From the NCBI GenBank assembly GCA_045589215.1, contig JAZNOQ010000076.1, positions 1 through 22,967 of the forward strand: a stretch of DNA of 22,967 nucleotides, in the 5' to 3' direction. Both the position numbers and the translations under genes were made by a program. Shown one piece after another: positions 6,925 through 16,248 of this stretch. The stretch comes from JAZNOQ01 sp045589215. Its GTDB lineage: Bacteria > Bacillota > Clostridia > Oscillospirales > CAG-272. Every line of letters starts with the position of its first letter. The first letter of the stretch is position 1. Below the pieces are notes generated by a model. The model saw only the letters and a program-made list of their open reading frames with translations. It was not told the origin of the DNA and ran no database searches.

Positions 6925-9900
6925 ATGCTTGAAATACGCAACGTGACGAAAGTCTATCGCTCGAAATCGGGCACGGAGGTCAGGGCGCTTGACGACGTCA
7001 GTATGACCTTTTCCGACACGGGCATGGTCTTCGTTCTCGGTAAATCGGGAAGCGGTAAATCGACGCTTCTGAACGTCATCGGCGGTCTTGACGGCTGTGA
7101 CAGCGGTGAATTTATCATTAAGGGGAAGTCCTCGAAGCAGTTCGCGGGCTCGGATTTTGATGCTTACCGCAACACCTTCATCGGCTTTATCTTCCAGGAG
7201 TACAATATTCTCGACGACTTCACCGTCGGCGCGAACATCGGTCTTGCGCTTGAGCTTCAGGGTAAAAAGGCAGACAACGCAAAAATTTCGGAGATCCTTC
7301 GTGAGGTCGATCTGCTCGACTACGCAAAGCGTAAGCCAAACGAGCTTTCGGGCGGTCAGAAGCAGAGAGTTGCGATCGCGCGTGCGCTCGTCAAGGACCC
7401 CGAGATCATTATGGCAGACGAGCCTACGGGCGCGCTTGACTCGAATACGGGCAAGCAGATCTTTGACACCTTGAAGGAGCTGTCGAAAAAGAAGCTCGTG
7501 ATCGTCGTTTCGCACGACAGAGATTTTGCCGAGCGCTACGGCGACCGTATCATCGAAATGAAGGACGGCAAGATATTCTCGGACGTTACCCGCCACGCGG
7601 TCAGCGCAGAGGCGGTCAGCGACGGTATCCTTAAGATGACCGATAATCTCCTTCGCATCGAAAAGGGCTATCAGCTCACTGCAAAGGACGTTGAGATGAT
7701 TAACGAATACCTTCGCACGCGAGAGAGCGATATTCTGATCTCGAGCGACAGCCGTCTCAATGCAGGCGTTCGCTCGGCGGCAGGTATCGCAGAGGACAAT
7801 ACCTCCTCGGTCTTTGACGCGACCGACGAAAAGAAGGACGTGAAAAAGAAGGACTATACGGGCACGAAAACGAAGTTTATTCGTTCGCGCCTGCCGATGA
7901 AGAACGCTCTGAAGATGGGAGGAAGCAGCCTCGGGCACAAGAAGTTCAGACTTGTCGTGACGGTGTTCCTGTCGCTCATCGCCTTTGCCCTCTTCGGATT
8001 TGCCGACACGATGGGTGCTTACAATAAGTGCCGTGCGGCGGTCGAGTCGATCCAAGATTCAAACGTCCGCTACGCCGCGTATTCGCTCGGCGTGCGTGAG
8101 ACTTATAAATATCCCGACGGAAAGTCGCATCATTATTACTCGAACACGAGCATGAATGAGACCGACATCAAATATCTGAAGGATAAGCTCGGAACCGATT
8201 TTATTCCCGTCTTTAACGGTACGAGCGATACCTATTCGTCGATCTCGATCTCCTCGATGCTGCAAGGCTCGACGTACGTGGAGGATGCATATCAAAGCGT
8301 TCTTTACGGCTTCGTCGCCCCGACGGAAACACAGATCAGCGGGCTTGGCTATTCCATAACGGGAACGCTCCCGAGCGAAAAGAACGAGGTCGCGATCAGT
8401 AAGCTCGTGTATGAGATGCTGAATGCGAACGGCTTTGTGAACGATAATTACGATGAATCGGTGAAGGCGGGCTCGCTCACGATGGATGCGGGCGGCAGTC
8501 AGAATTCGATCATCGGAAAGCATCTGTCGCTGAATCTGAATGGTATGAGATTTTCGTATAAGATCACTGCGGTCATTGATACGGGCTTTGATTACGACCG
8601 TTACGCAAAGTATATCCCGAGCGAGGACGATCAGCAGATCGATGGCGGTGAGGATGCCGGCCTTGCGGATATGATCATGAGGATGGAGCTTGAGAATGCG
8701 CTTCGCTATGGCTTCCACAATCTCGCCTTCGTTTCTTCAGAGGGACTCGAGGCGCTTGAAGACAGCATTGTCATTTATAACTACGATTTCATCGGAACCT
8801 CGATGAATTGGAACGTTGTGATCCGAAGCGACGACGAGCATGGTGGAATGGAGGTGCTGTGGCTGAACAATGTTTCCGACTCGAGCGCACTTGCCGACGT
8901 AACGGTGAAGTGGCTTGACGGCGTTGAGCGCACACAGCTCGGAGATAAGGAGCTTGTCGTTAGCTCGGATATCCTGAATCAGGTGAACGATTCCGCCGAT
9001 CTCTCCGAGCTTGTAAATGGAATGATCCGCGAGGAGTTCGGCTCGTATTGGAAGGAAGAATACGACAAGAGCTGGCTCGGTGAGGTTTTTGCCTATGCGG
9101 CACTCGACGAGGAGATCGACCGTTACTTCGATACTTACAAGACGGAGGCGATGAATCGCGTCGGCTGGGAAGGAATGACCGACGAGGAGCTGCGTGTCAT
9201 CTGGCGTGATAATTACGAGTACGTTTGCGAAAACATCGAAAACTGCCCGATGAAGTCGAGAGACGAGCTGATCATCGCGAAGGCGCGTCCGATCGTCGAA
9301 AAGCTTCTCGGTGAGACGCTTTCAAAGCTGATCAATTTCGATGCAATAAAGGCTTCGAATGCGTATACGGATTATCTCAACAACTTTACACAGGGAACGG
9401 TTTCGTCTTCCTATCTCTCCGATATGGCGATCAACCTTTACGCATACGGCGAGGCGTATACACAGGGAGCCAAGATCTATGACGACGAGCTCTTTAAGGC
9501 ATACGTCTTTGATCGGTACGGTTATGAAGAGGAGCATTGGGCAGAGATCGGAACGAGCGAAAAGTGCAGACTTGCCTCCGAGATTATTTCGGAATATCTG
9601 AGAAATTCCCGCTACAACACAAGGGATATGGTATTTATTCCGGAGATGAAGCCGGAATTCGGTGTTGGCGGAGGCGACAGCAGCGGATATATCCCGAACG
9701 TCGACAAGACCTATGATGATTTCTCCGTTCCGTCGCGCGACAGATTCTTTGCACTCACGGGCGGAAGCCTTGAGCAGCTAATGGAATCCTTCTACGTTCG
9801 TATTACGGATTATTGGGAGGGAGAACCCAAGGAAACCGATTACAAGGACTTTAAGATCGTCGGTGTATACGAGGATCTGCCGAATCAACAGCTTGTGATC

Positions 9901-10539
9901 TCGGATACGATCTATACGATGCACGAGGAGTTCTGCGTTGAGCATAATATTGCAAAGCATGAGCGTTATCCGCATGAATCGGGCAGCTACGCATACGTGC
10001 TCGGCGTTATGCCGCAGGATGAGGATGCGATCCTTAGGATGGTCGAGCTCAGCTATGACGAATCCGAGGGACTTAAGTTCTCGCTGCAGAATCAGGTTAT
10101 GAACACGCTCGGAAACTTCAACGATTTCATCGAGATCGGTGCAAAGGTCTTCCTCTACGTCGGCATTGGATTTGCTGTGTTCTCGGCACTTATGCTGATG
10201 AACTTTATCAGCGTTTCGATCTCCTATAAGCGCCGCGAGATCGGTATCCTGCGTGCCGTCGGTGCGCGTTCGTCGGACGTGTTCAAGATCTTCTTCTGTG
10301 AGGCGTTTATGATCGCACTCATCAACTACTTCCTATCGCTTGCCGCGACGATCACCGCTGTGACGGTCTTTAATACGATCGTTCGAAATCAGGGACTGAA
10401 CGTGACGCTTCTGAACTTCGGTGTAAGACAGGTGATCCTGATGTTCGCGATCAGCCTCTTTGTTGCCGCCGCCGCAAGCTTCCTGCCTGTTTGGAATATT
10501 GCGAGACGCAAGCCGATCGACGCCATCAAGAACAAATAA
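6925..10539 (+). CDS. ABC transporter, ATPase fused to FtsX-like permease (1204 aa)
   Basis: A MacB-like single polypeptide. The N-terminal ATPase (about 1-225) has Walker A GKSGSGKST (39-47), signature LSGGQ (141-145), Walker B IIMADEPTG (Asp165-Glu166) and switch His197. A charged cytoplasmic linker (about 230-335) leads to TM1 (about 341-363). An extracytoplasmic region of about 710 residues follows, then three C-terminal helices (about 1075-1100, 1124-1149, 1170-1192) with the FtsX signature KRREIGILRAVGARSSDVFKIF between the first two. This 1+3 topology is that of mechanotransmission ABC proteins, which act on envelope substrates rather than moving solutes through a channel. The substrate is unknown. 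AAGGAGG lies 8 nt before the ATG. It is monocistronic, with no partner permease or two-component system beside it. Confidence 0.9.
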   Translation: MLEIRNVTKVYRSKSGTEVRALDDVSMTFSDTGMVFVLGKSGSGKSTLLNVIGGLDGCDSGEFIIKGKSSKQFAGSDFDAYRNTFIGFIFQEYNILDDFTVGANIGLALELQGKKADNAKISEILREVDLLDYAKRKPNELSGGQKQRVAIARALVKDPEIIMADEPTGALDSNTGKQIFDTLKELSKKKLVIVVSHDRDFAERYGDRIIEMKDGKIFSDVTRHAVSAEAVSDGILKMTDNLLRIEKGYQLTAKDVEMINEYLRTRESDILISSDSRLNAGVRSAAGIAEDNTSSVFDATDEKKDVKKKDYTGTKTKFIRSRLPMKNALKMGGSSLGHKKFRLVVTVFLSLIAFALFGFADTMGAYNKCRAAVESIQDSNVRYAAYSLGVRETYKYPDGKSHHYYSNTSMNETDIKYLKDKLGTDFIPVFNGTSDTYSSISISSMLQGSTYVEDAYQSVLYGFVAPTETQISGLGYSITGTLPSEKNEVAISKLVYEMLNANGFVNDNYDESVKAGSLTMDAGGSQNSIIGKHLSLNLNGMRFSYKITAVIDTGFDYDRYAKYIPSEDDQQIDGGEDAGLADMIMRMELENALRYGFHNLAFVSSEGLEALEDSIVIYNYDFIGTSMNWNVVIRSDDEHGGMEVLWLNNVSDSSALADVTVKWLDGVERTQLGDKELVVSSDILNQVNDSADLSELVNGMIREEFGSYWKEEYDKSWLGEVFAYAALDEEIDRYFDTYKTEAMNRVGWEGMTDEELRVIWRDNYEYVCENIENCPMKSRDELIIAKARPIVEKLLGETLSKLINFDAIKASNAYTDYLNNFTQGTVSSSYLSDMAINLYAYGEAYTQGAKIYDDELFKAYVFDRYGYEEEHWAEIGTSEKCRLASEIISEYLRNSRYNTRDMVFIPEMKPEFGVGGGDSSGYIPNVDKTYDDFSVPSRDRFFALTGGSLEQLMESFYVRITDYWEGEPKETDYKDFKIVGVYEDLPNQQLVISDTIYTMHEEFCVEHNIAKHERYPHESGSYAYVLGVMPQDEDAILRMVELSYDESEGLKFSLQNQVMNTLGNFNDFIEIGAKVFLYVGIGFAVFSALMLMNFISVSISYKRREIGILRAVGARSSDVFKIFFCEAFMIALINYFLSLAATITAVTVFNTIVRNQGLNVTLLNFGVRQVILMFAISLFVAAAASFLPVWNIARRKPIDAIKNK

Positions 10540-10566
10540 GAATAAAATCAAAATATAGACCTTTTC

Positions 10567-10605
10567 GGGGTGAGCATGAGTGCGATTTCGCATTTGGCTC
10601 ACCCC
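10567..10605 (+). terminator. Hairpin after the ABC-FtsX gene, probable terminator
   Basis: GGGGTGAGC (10567-10575) pairs perfectly with GCTCACCCC (10597-10605) around an inner TGCG/CGCA hairpin. It starts 27 nt after the stop codon. The following tract is only weakly T-rich (ATCTCCTTTC), so efficiency is uncertain. Confidence 0.6.
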
Positions 10606-10677
10606 ATCTCCTTTCGGGCGGATACCGTATGAAAAACGATCAAGGGCGGATCATATTAAAAAAAGTACGATAAAGGC

Positions 10678-10706
10678 TTGCAAAACGGGGAAAAATATGA
10701 TATACT
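10678..10706 (+). promoter_or_regulatory. Promoter of the M20 peptidase gene
   Basis: TTGCAA at 10678-10683, a 17-bp spacer and TATACT at 10701-10706 with an extended -10 TG at 10698-10699. The start codon is 33 nt downstream. Confidence 0.75.
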
Positions 10707-10739
10707 GTACGCAGTGAAAACTGCGAAAGGAATAAGATC

Positions 10740-11894
10740 ATGGACCACGAGTATCTGTTTCAAACGATCGATGGGATGCAGAAGCAATATGAGCAATTTC
10801 TGCTCGATATTTGTAATATCGAAAGTCCTACCGAATACAAGGAGGGCGTCGACCGTGTCGGTGCGTATTTCATCGACCGTGCAAGAGAGCATGGTTGGGA
10901 GGTCGACGTACACGAGGAGGCGATCGCGGGGAATGTTGTCTGCATCACGATGAATTCGGATGCTAAGGGTGCGCCGATCGCGCTGTCGGGGCATATGGAT
11001 ACCGTCCACCCTATCGGTTCGTTCGGTACGCCTGCCGCGCGCATTGAGGGAGATCGGCTCTACGGTCCGGGGGCTGTCGACTGCAAGGGCGGCATCGTTG
11101 CGGCTTTTTTTGCAATGGATGCACTCGAAAGGTGCGGCTTCAGAGAGCGTCCTGTGATGCTCCTGCTCCAAAGCGACGAGGAAAACGGAAGCAGATTCAG
11201 CGAGAAGCGTACGATACAGTACATTTGCGAAAAGGCAAAGGCTGCGGAGGCGTTTCTGAACTGTGAGGGGCACAGCATCGGAAAGACCTGTCTGCAGCGT
11301 AAGGGGATCCTCAAGTATGAATTCCGCGTGTGCGGAAAAGCAGTTCATGCGAGCAAGTGCGGAGATGGCATCAGCGCGATCGCGGAGGCGGCGCATAAGA
11401 TACTTGAGCTTGAAAAGCTGAAGGACGGCGGAAAGTGGGGAATCACTTGTAACTGTGGGCTCATTTCGGGTGGATCGGCAGAAAACACCGTTCCCGCAGA
11501 GTGCGTGTTTACCGCAGATATCCGTGTTACGAGCGACGAGGACGTCGTGTGGGTAAAGGATTATGTAAAGAAAATTGCCGAGACCTCATATGTCGAGGGA
11601 TCGCGCTGTGAGGTGGTGCTCAAGAGCTATCGTGTTGCAATGCAGCATCACGAGCGCAACACAGCACTGCTCGATCGGATGAACGCCATTTACGAAAAGG
11701 TCGGTCTCCCGACCATGAAGCCGATCAAGGGATATGGCGGCTCGGATGCTGCTGATGTTTCCTCATATGGAATCCCGTGTGTTGACAACATCGGTGCGGG
11801 TGGCAGGTTTATCCACAACGTTAACGAATATGCGAGGCTTGCATCTCTCGGAGAGTCTGCAAAGCGGATGGCATCTGTGGCGGCGTATCTGTAA
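10740..11894 (+). CDS. M20 family metallopeptidase / deacylase
   Basis: A two-zinc aminoacylase of the ArgE/DapE/carboxypeptidase G2 superfamily, 384 aa and cytoplasmic (no signal peptide). Metal and catalytic motifs are present: HMDTVHP (His85, Asp87), the bridging Asp114 in GAVDCKGG, the general base and ligand pair Glu147-Glu148 in SDEENGS, and a C-terminal ligand His359 in GGRFIHNVNEY. The dimerisation domain lies between about 180 and 300. AAGGAATAA precedes the ATG. The substrate cannot be decided: acetylornithine deacetylase, desuccinylase, and Glu-releasing carboxypeptidase share this pattern. ArgE activity would be redundant with the nearby ArgJ route. It has its own promoter and is monocistronic. 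Confidence 0.88.
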   Translation: MDHEYLFQTIDGMQKQYEQFLLDICNIESPTEYKEGVDRVGAYFIDRAREHGWEVDVHEEAIAGNVVCITMNSDAKGAPIALSGHMDTVHPIGSFGTPAARIEGDRLYGPGAVDCKGGIVAAFFAMDALERCGFRERPVMLLLQSDEENGSRFSEKRTIQYICEKAKAAEAFLNCEGHSIGKTCLQRKGILKYEFRVCGKAVHASKCGDGISAIAEAAHKILELEKLKDGGKWGITCNCGLISGGSAENTVPAECVFTADIRVTSDEDVVWVKDYVKKIAETSYVEGSRCEVVLKSYRVAMQHHERNTALLDRMNAIYEKVGLPTMKPIKGYGGSDAADVSSYGIPCVDNIGAGGRFIHNVNEYARLASLGESAKRMASVAAYL

Positions 11895-11946
11895 TCGGAT
11901 TTTCTATCGATAAAACAATAAAATTTCCGAAAATGTGTCAAAACCG

Positions 11947-11976
11947 TTGACAATATGTTTTCCCATATGGTATAAT
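11947..11976 (+). promoter_or_regulatory. Promoter of the phosphate-transport pair
   Basis: TTGACA at 11947-11952, an 18-bp spacer and TATAAT at 11971-11976 with an extended -10 TGG immediately before it. I saw no clear Pho box. Confidence 0.85.
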
Positions 11977-12027
11977 TTAGTAATCAAATGCGGTACTATG
12001 AGCCGTGTTGAAATTTTGGAGGACAGT

Positions 12028-12684
12028 ATGGCTATTTTTAAGAAAAACAGTGACGTTCATACCCTGATTATGGAGCAGATCGAGGACGTAGAAAAGGCAC
12101 TCATCACTTATGAGAGCTTTATGCGTGCCGCAACCACGGAGGGCGTTCAGAACGATACGCTTCGCGCTTTGATGAGAGGCGTTTGTGATGCTGAAAACGT
12201 TGCGGATTGCTCGCTTCGTGCGATGATCGATTCGCTCGCAGAGGGAGCGTATCTTCCTTCCACCCGCGAGGATCTGATCGCGATTGCGACGAGCTGCGAC
12301 AAGGTTGCAAATAAGTGTGAGACCATTTCGAAGATCATGGTCCAGCAAAAGATCTCGCTTCCTAAGGGGAATGCAGAGGACTTTATGAAGATCGTTGAGA
12401 TCACAAAGCAGCAGTTCTCGGTGCTTGAGGAGAGCATCAGTATGCTGTTCTCGAAGTTCAACGCGCTACAGAAGGATCACTCGATCCTTGACCGTGTCCG
12501 CTCGCTTGAAACCGAGATCGATGTGATCGAGGAAAAGCTTCAGGAGGATCTCTTTGCATCCGACCGCGAGCTTGCGGAGAAGCTTCAGCTTTCCACGCTC
12601 TACGTGCTCTTGGGTGACATATCCGATATCATCGAGGACATCGCGGACAAAATTCAAATTCTGCTGATTGCCAGAAAGGCGTAA
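12028..12684 (+). CDS. PhoU-like DUF47 protein, PiT accessory factor
   Basis: Helical 218-aa protein of the DUF47/PhoU_div family (usually about 205-215 aa). These proteins are encoded beside PiT transporters and are thought to tune phosphate uptake. The visible signs are the length, an all-alpha composition with repeated acidic/basic heptads (such as EQIEDVEKALITYE), the C-terminal LGDISDIIEDIADKIQILL typical of the family, and the adjacent pit gene. The frame is open further upstream to 11935, but that would place the promoter -10 inside the gene. GGAGG at 12018-12022 lies 5 nt before the ATG at 12028, which I take as the start. Confidence 0.88.
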   Translation: MAIFKKNSDVHTLIMEQIEDVEKALITYESFMRAATTEGVQNDTLRALMRGVCDAENVADCSLRAMIDSLAEGAYLPSTREDLIAIATSCDKVANKCETISKIMVQQKISLPKGNAEDFMKIVEITKQQFSVLEESISMLFSKFNALQKDHSILDRVRSLETEIDVIEEKLQEDLFASDRELAEKLQLSTLYVLLGDISDIIEDIADKIQILLIARKA

Positions 12685-12693
12685 GACTTAGAT

Positions 12694-13782
12694 ATGTGGA
12701 TTTATTTACTGTTGGCGGCAGGTCTCTTTATGGGATGGTCGCTCGGTACCAACGATGCAGCGAACGCCTTTGGTACGGCGGTTGCAACGCGCGTTGTAAG
12801 ATACCGCACGGCTATTATTATCATTGCCGTTATGGTTATGCTGGGAGCGGTCCTGCTCGGACATCAGAACATTGATAAGCTCTCAAGCATCGCGACGAAC
12901 AACGAGGTTTCGGCAGATGCAGGGGACGTTGCGGAGGCGATCTTAAAGGGGACGCTCGGCGAGCTCAGGCTGAAGTCGGCACTCAAGGCGGCAATCATTT
13001 TTGCCTGTGCGGCGATCACGGTTTTCGTAATGAGCTATATGAAGTTCCCGGTCTCTGCCAATCAGTCGATCACGGGTGCCGTTATCGGTTGGGGACTTTG
13101 TTATGCGGATTACGATGATCCTGCCGTCATGAAGGGGAACATCGCGGAGATCCTCGAGTTTATGTCAACATGGCTCATCAACCCGCTCGGCGCGGCGCTG
13201 ATATCGTTCGTTCTTGTTTTCATAGTTAAGAAATTCCTCGAGAAGAGGTTGACCTCGATGAAGCGTTACGATGTGATCATCAAGGTCGGTTACATAGCGG
13301 CGGGTGCATTCTCGGCGTTCAGTATCGGTCAGAACAGTTCTGCGAGTGTAACGGCGTTCTATTACGACGCTACGGGAGAGGGAGCAAACCTGATCTACGG
13401 AAACGAAGGTTGGCTTACGGGCGCACGCATCGCCGCGATCGTCGGCGGTCTTGCGATTGCGATCGGTGTTCTTACCTTCTCGAAGCGCGTTATGATGACG
13501 GTCGGCGGCAGCATTGCCGAGATCAGTCAGGTAGACGGCTTCGTCGTGATCATCGCAAGTGCTTTGACGGTCGTACTGATGGGTAACCTGATGGGCATTC
13601 CCGTGTCTACCTCTCAGTCCGTGGTAGGTGCCGTGATCGGCGCGGGACTTGTCGGCGGCGCAAAGAAGGTACACTTTGGTGTGCTGAAGAATGTCGCGAT
13701 CGCATGGATATCGTCTCCCACTGTTGCAGGTCTTCTTGCGTTCCTTGTTGGGCTTGCTACGAAGGGCTACTTCGGCGCGTAA
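12694..13782 (+). CDS. pit: Inorganic phosphate transporter, PiT family
   Basis: Cation-coupled low-affinity phosphate permease in the cytoplasmic membrane. The 362 aa are almost entirely hydrophobic helices, about 10. The duplicated PiT signature is present: N-terminal GTNDAANAFGT (Asn20-Asp21) with FPVSANQSITGAVIGWG, and the C-terminal copy GIPVSTSQSVVGAVIGAG. The central cytoplasmic loop is short, so the protein is at the small end of the family. It begins 9 nt after the DUF47 gene without a strong ribosome site at the usual distance (AGAAAGG is 14 nt away), so translational coupling is likely. Confidence 0.93.
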   Translation: MWIYLLLAAGLFMGWSLGTNDAANAFGTAVATRVVRYRTAIIIIAVMVMLGAVLLGHQNIDKLSSIATNNEVSADAGDVAEAILKGTLGELRLKSALKAAIIFACAAITVFVMSYMKFPVSANQSITGAVIGWGLCYADYDDPAVMKGNIAEILEFMSTWLINPLGAALISFVLVFIVKKFLEKRLTSMKRYDVIIKVGYIAAGAFSAFSIGQNSSASVTAFYYDATGEGANLIYGNEGWLTGARIAAIVGGLAIAIGVLTFSKRVMMTVGGSIAEISQVDGFVVIIASALTVVLMGNLMGIPVSTSQSVVGAVIGAGLVGGAKKVHFGVLKNVAIAWISSPTVAGLLAFLVGLATKGYFGA

Positions 13783-13796
13783 GTGCATTCTTATAA

Positions 13797-13834
13797 GAAA
13801 AAAATTCCGCCCCGCAAGGGGCGGAATTTTTTAA
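13797..13834. terminator. Bidirectional terminator between pit and the YitT-family gene
   Basis: An almost perfect palindrome has AAAAATTCCGCCCC pairing with GGGGCGGAATTTTT around a GCAA tetraloop (13814-13817). A flanks and T flanks give a U tract on both strands, so it ends pit (+) and the convergent minus-strand operon. Confidence 0.92.
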
Positions 13835-13843
13835 TCTGCTCTG

Positions 13844-14740
13844 TTACTTTTTCTCTATATTTTCAAGAAGCTCGGTGGCGCGGCGTTCGAGTGTAAAGCC
13901 CTGACCGCGTACCTCCTTGATCTTCGTGACCGTTATGAATGCGCTCGGATCGAGCGAGCAGATCATATGGGTCGCCGTGTGAAGCTTGCGCGGCGGGATG
14001 ACACAGAGGAGTGCTTTTTGCTCCTTTCGGAGCGCGCCGGTCTCGATCAATGTCATCGTGACACCTGCCTCAAGCTCGACGAGAAGCTTTTGCCGAAGCT
14101 CCTCGTAATGCTCGGTCACCACGAAAAGCTGGATTTGGGATTTTCCGAGGATCATTACCTGCTCAAGCACGAGCGTTTCGATCACGAGGAACAGGATGGC
14201 GTATAGCGTGCCCTCGGGCGGTGCGAGAAATATCTGCCCTGCGAGAATGATGATATCCACGAGGTAAACGAACACCGAAACGGGCAGGTGAAACCACTTG
14301 TGCAGGATCAAATTTATGATATCGATCCCGCCCGTTGATGCACCGACGCGCATCACGACCCCAAGTGCGATGCCGAGCAGAGTTCCTGCGAACAGAACGG
14401 CAAGAAGCGTATTGTCGGTCAAGCTGTCGATCCCCGGAATGCGCTCGGCGATCCACAGCATTATGGGATAGAGGATCGAGCTTGCAACCGATGTGAGAAA
14501 GAGCTTTTTCCCGAGAATGACGAGCCCGAGCAGAAGCAGTACAGCGTTCAGCGCGAGCACGAAAAGGGAGGGATCGAGCGGAATTGCTCTTGCAAGCAAA
14601 ATGCTGATACCCGTCGTGCCGCCTACAATGATCCCATGAGGAATGACGAATGCCGCAACGAGGAAGGCGAGCAGAGCGTTACCGATCAGAATACAAAGAC
14701 AGGTCCATAGAGTATTCAGGATCTTTTTGCGATTTTTCAA
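13844..14740 (-). CDS. YitT family membrane protein (DUF161 + DUF2179)
   Basis: About five or six transmembrane helices in the first 190 residues, including the GGTTGISILLAR motif near the N-terminus and VGASTGGIDIINLIL in the second repeat. A soluble C-terminal DUF2179 domain follows, with KEQKALLCVIPPRKLH and DPSAFITVTKIKEVRGQGF. Members are common in Bacillota and their transport role is unsettled. Start choice: the frame is open to 14764, but an excellent AGAGGTGATCC ribosome site (core at 14747-14753) lies 6 nt before a TTG at 14740, giving a 298-aa protein that begins MKNRKKIL. It follows the fusion gene by 20 nt and is probably cotranscribed with it. Confidence 0.88.
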   Translation of the reverse strand: MKNRKKILNTLWTCLCILIGNALLAFLVAAFVIPHGIIVGGTTGISILLARAIPLDPSLFVLALNAVLLLLGLVILGKKLFLTSVASSILYPIMLWIAERIPGIDSLTDNTLLAVLFAGTLLGIALGVVMRVGASTGGIDIINLILHKWFHLPVSVFVYLVDIIILAGQIFLAPPEGTLYAILFLVIETLVLEQVMILGKSQIQLFVVTEHYEELRQKLLVELEAGVTMTLIETGALRKEQKALLCVIPPRKLHTATHMICSLDPSAFITVTKIKEVRGQGFTLERRATELLENIEKK

Positions 14741-14760
14741 GAGAGGATCACCTCTTTCGT

Positions 14761-16206
14761 TCAAATTCGGTCAGATGCAGCAGAAACGCGGATGTATCCG
14801 TCGAGGAGGTCGGGGAAGTTTGCCGTCATACCATCGGCGTTTGCATCGTAGACCGCTTCCATCAGGTCGCGGGTCACGCCCCACGCACGAACGCGGAAGC
14901 CGAGGCGGTGGAGCTTGTCGCAAAGCTCGGGGGTAATGACGGATGCCTTCGGGCAGATCTCGTCAGCACCGATCGCCTTCAGCTCAGCGATCACCTCAGG
15001 GGTTACCTCCTTTGCGAGATATCCGATGCGGAACTCGGGTGCGTACTCTTGAAACGCGCGGAGATACGAGAGATGGAAGGAGGTCACGGTGGTCTTCTTT
15101 TTCATATTGTACTTACGGAGCAGGTCGGCTACCTCCTGCTCAATGCCCTTGCTCTTCAACTCGATCGCGAAGGCGATGTCAAAGTGTGCAAAATGCGAAA
15201 GGAAATCCTCAAACCGAACGATCTTGTCCGCGTATTCGCCTTTCTTTACGTTGAAGGCTTGTAGCTCCTCAAACGTATAATCCGCGATTGCACCTTCTTC
15301 GCCCGTCACACGCTCGAGCGTTTTGTCGTGGAAGAGGACAAGGGTGCCGTCCTTTGCACGGCGTACGTCAGTCTCGATGCCGTTTGCGTTCATATAAAGA
15401 CCCGTGTAGAAGGCGAGCATCGTGTTTTCGGGCAGATATTCGGACGCGCCGCGATGTGCGTAGTTCACGAATTCGGTGTGCGCTTCCGCACGGATGTGCT
15501 TTTCAAGGCTTTGTTCGGTTTTGTTCAGGAAATTTTCCCACGCGCTACTGTTGATGAAGGGATTTGTGTCCGAGGTCTGCATTTTTTCGTAGTTCTCACG
15601 CGTATGGTTCTGACCTGCGTGGTTGCCGATGAAAAGATCAACGTGCTCCTTCCGCAGACGCTCGATCGACTCGAAGAAGTGACGGCGCTGATCGTAGGGA
15701 AGTCCGTGCTTATCAAGCCAGGGCTTCATCACCTGCTTGACCCCCGCGCCGCCGAACATTCCCGCGCGCACGGTCTTACCGTTTTCCGTAACGTCCCAGA
15801 AGAAGGAGGCGGTTCCCATCGTGTGCCCCGGTGTATGGAGCACCGTGATCTCGGTGTTACCGAGACGGATCACGTCTCTGTCGTGAAAGTAAACATCAGG
15901 AAGGAAGCCACTTAGGTAGCGGTTGTCCTCCTCGAACATAAAGACCTTCGCTCCCGATCGTTCGACGATCTTCGGAACACCGTGTGAGTGGTCACTGTGA
16001 CCGTGCGAGAGCAGGATGTATTTGACGTCCTTCACGTCAAAGCCGAGCGTTTCGAGCGATTCGATCACGATATCGGCACTTTCAGCGTAGCCGACGTCGA
16101 TCAGAATGAGACCGTCACCTGTGTCGATCATATGAGAGGAAGCGCGGTACTCCCCGACGAAATAAAGATTCCCTGCAATTCTGAAAGGGGTCATGTCTCC
16201 GAGCAT
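14761..16206 (-). CDS. Metallo-beta-lactamase fold hydrolase fused to glycerophosphodiester phosphodiesterase
   Basis: A 481-aa two-domain protein with no signal peptide. Residues 1 to about 225 form an MBL-fold hydrolase: HGHSDH (His68, His70, Asp72, His73), TPGHTMG (His128) and GNHAGQN (His196). After a short charged linker, residues from about 248 form a GDPD TIM barrel: HRGASEYLPENT (His251), GIETDVRRAKDG (Glu278, Asp280) and LFHD (His293), ending in VRAWGVTR and ADGMTANFPDLL. Known GDPDs cut glycerophosphodiesters to glycerol-3-phosphate and an alcohol; what the MBL half cuts is unknown. The start at 16206 is set by GGAGG 6 nt upstream; an in-frame ATG at 16233 has no such site. Confidence 0.88.
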   Translation of the reverse strand: MLGDMTPFRIAGNLYFVGEYRASSHMIDTGDGLILIDVGYAESADIVIESLETLGFDVKDVKYILLSHGHSDHSHGVPKIVERSGAKVFMFEEDNRYLSGFLPDVYFHDRDVIRLGNTEITVLHTPGHTMGTASFFWDVTENGKTVRAGMFGGAGVKQVMKPWLDKHGLPYDQRRHFFESIERLRKEHVDLFIGNHAGQNHTRENYEKMQTSDTNPFINSSAWENFLNKTEQSLEKHIRAEAHTEFVNYAHRGASEYLPENTMLAFYTGLYMNANGIETDVRRAKDGTLVLFHDKTLERVTGEEGAIADYTFEELQAFNVKKGEYADKIVRFEDFLSHFAHFDIAFAIELKSKGIEQEVADLLRKYNMKKKTTVTSFHLSYLRAFQEYAPEFRIGYLAKEVTPEVIAELKAIGADEICPKASVITPELCDKLHRLGFRVRAWGVTRDLMEAVYDANADGMTANFPDLLDGYIRVSAASDRI

Positions 16207-16248
16207 AGTATGCCTCCGAGTGTTTTTTTTCATTCGTTTTATGGCTTA

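Noticed and set aside
5794..8055. Long minus-strand frames opposite argF and the ABC ATPase (337 and 385 codons)
   Set aside because: They lie opposite unmistakable plus-strand genes, cross the arg terminator and ABC promoter region, and have shadow-like composition.
10740..11894. Calling the M20 gene argE because it lies near the arg operon
   Set aside because: It has its own promoter, lies beyond an unrelated ABC gene, and ArgJ already recycles the acetyl group. M20 motifs do not separate ArgE from DapE or carboxypeptidase G2.
11935..12027. Upstream extension of the DUF47 gene
   Set aside because: It contains the promoter -35 and -10 boxes; the strong GGAGG lies just before the ATG at 12028.
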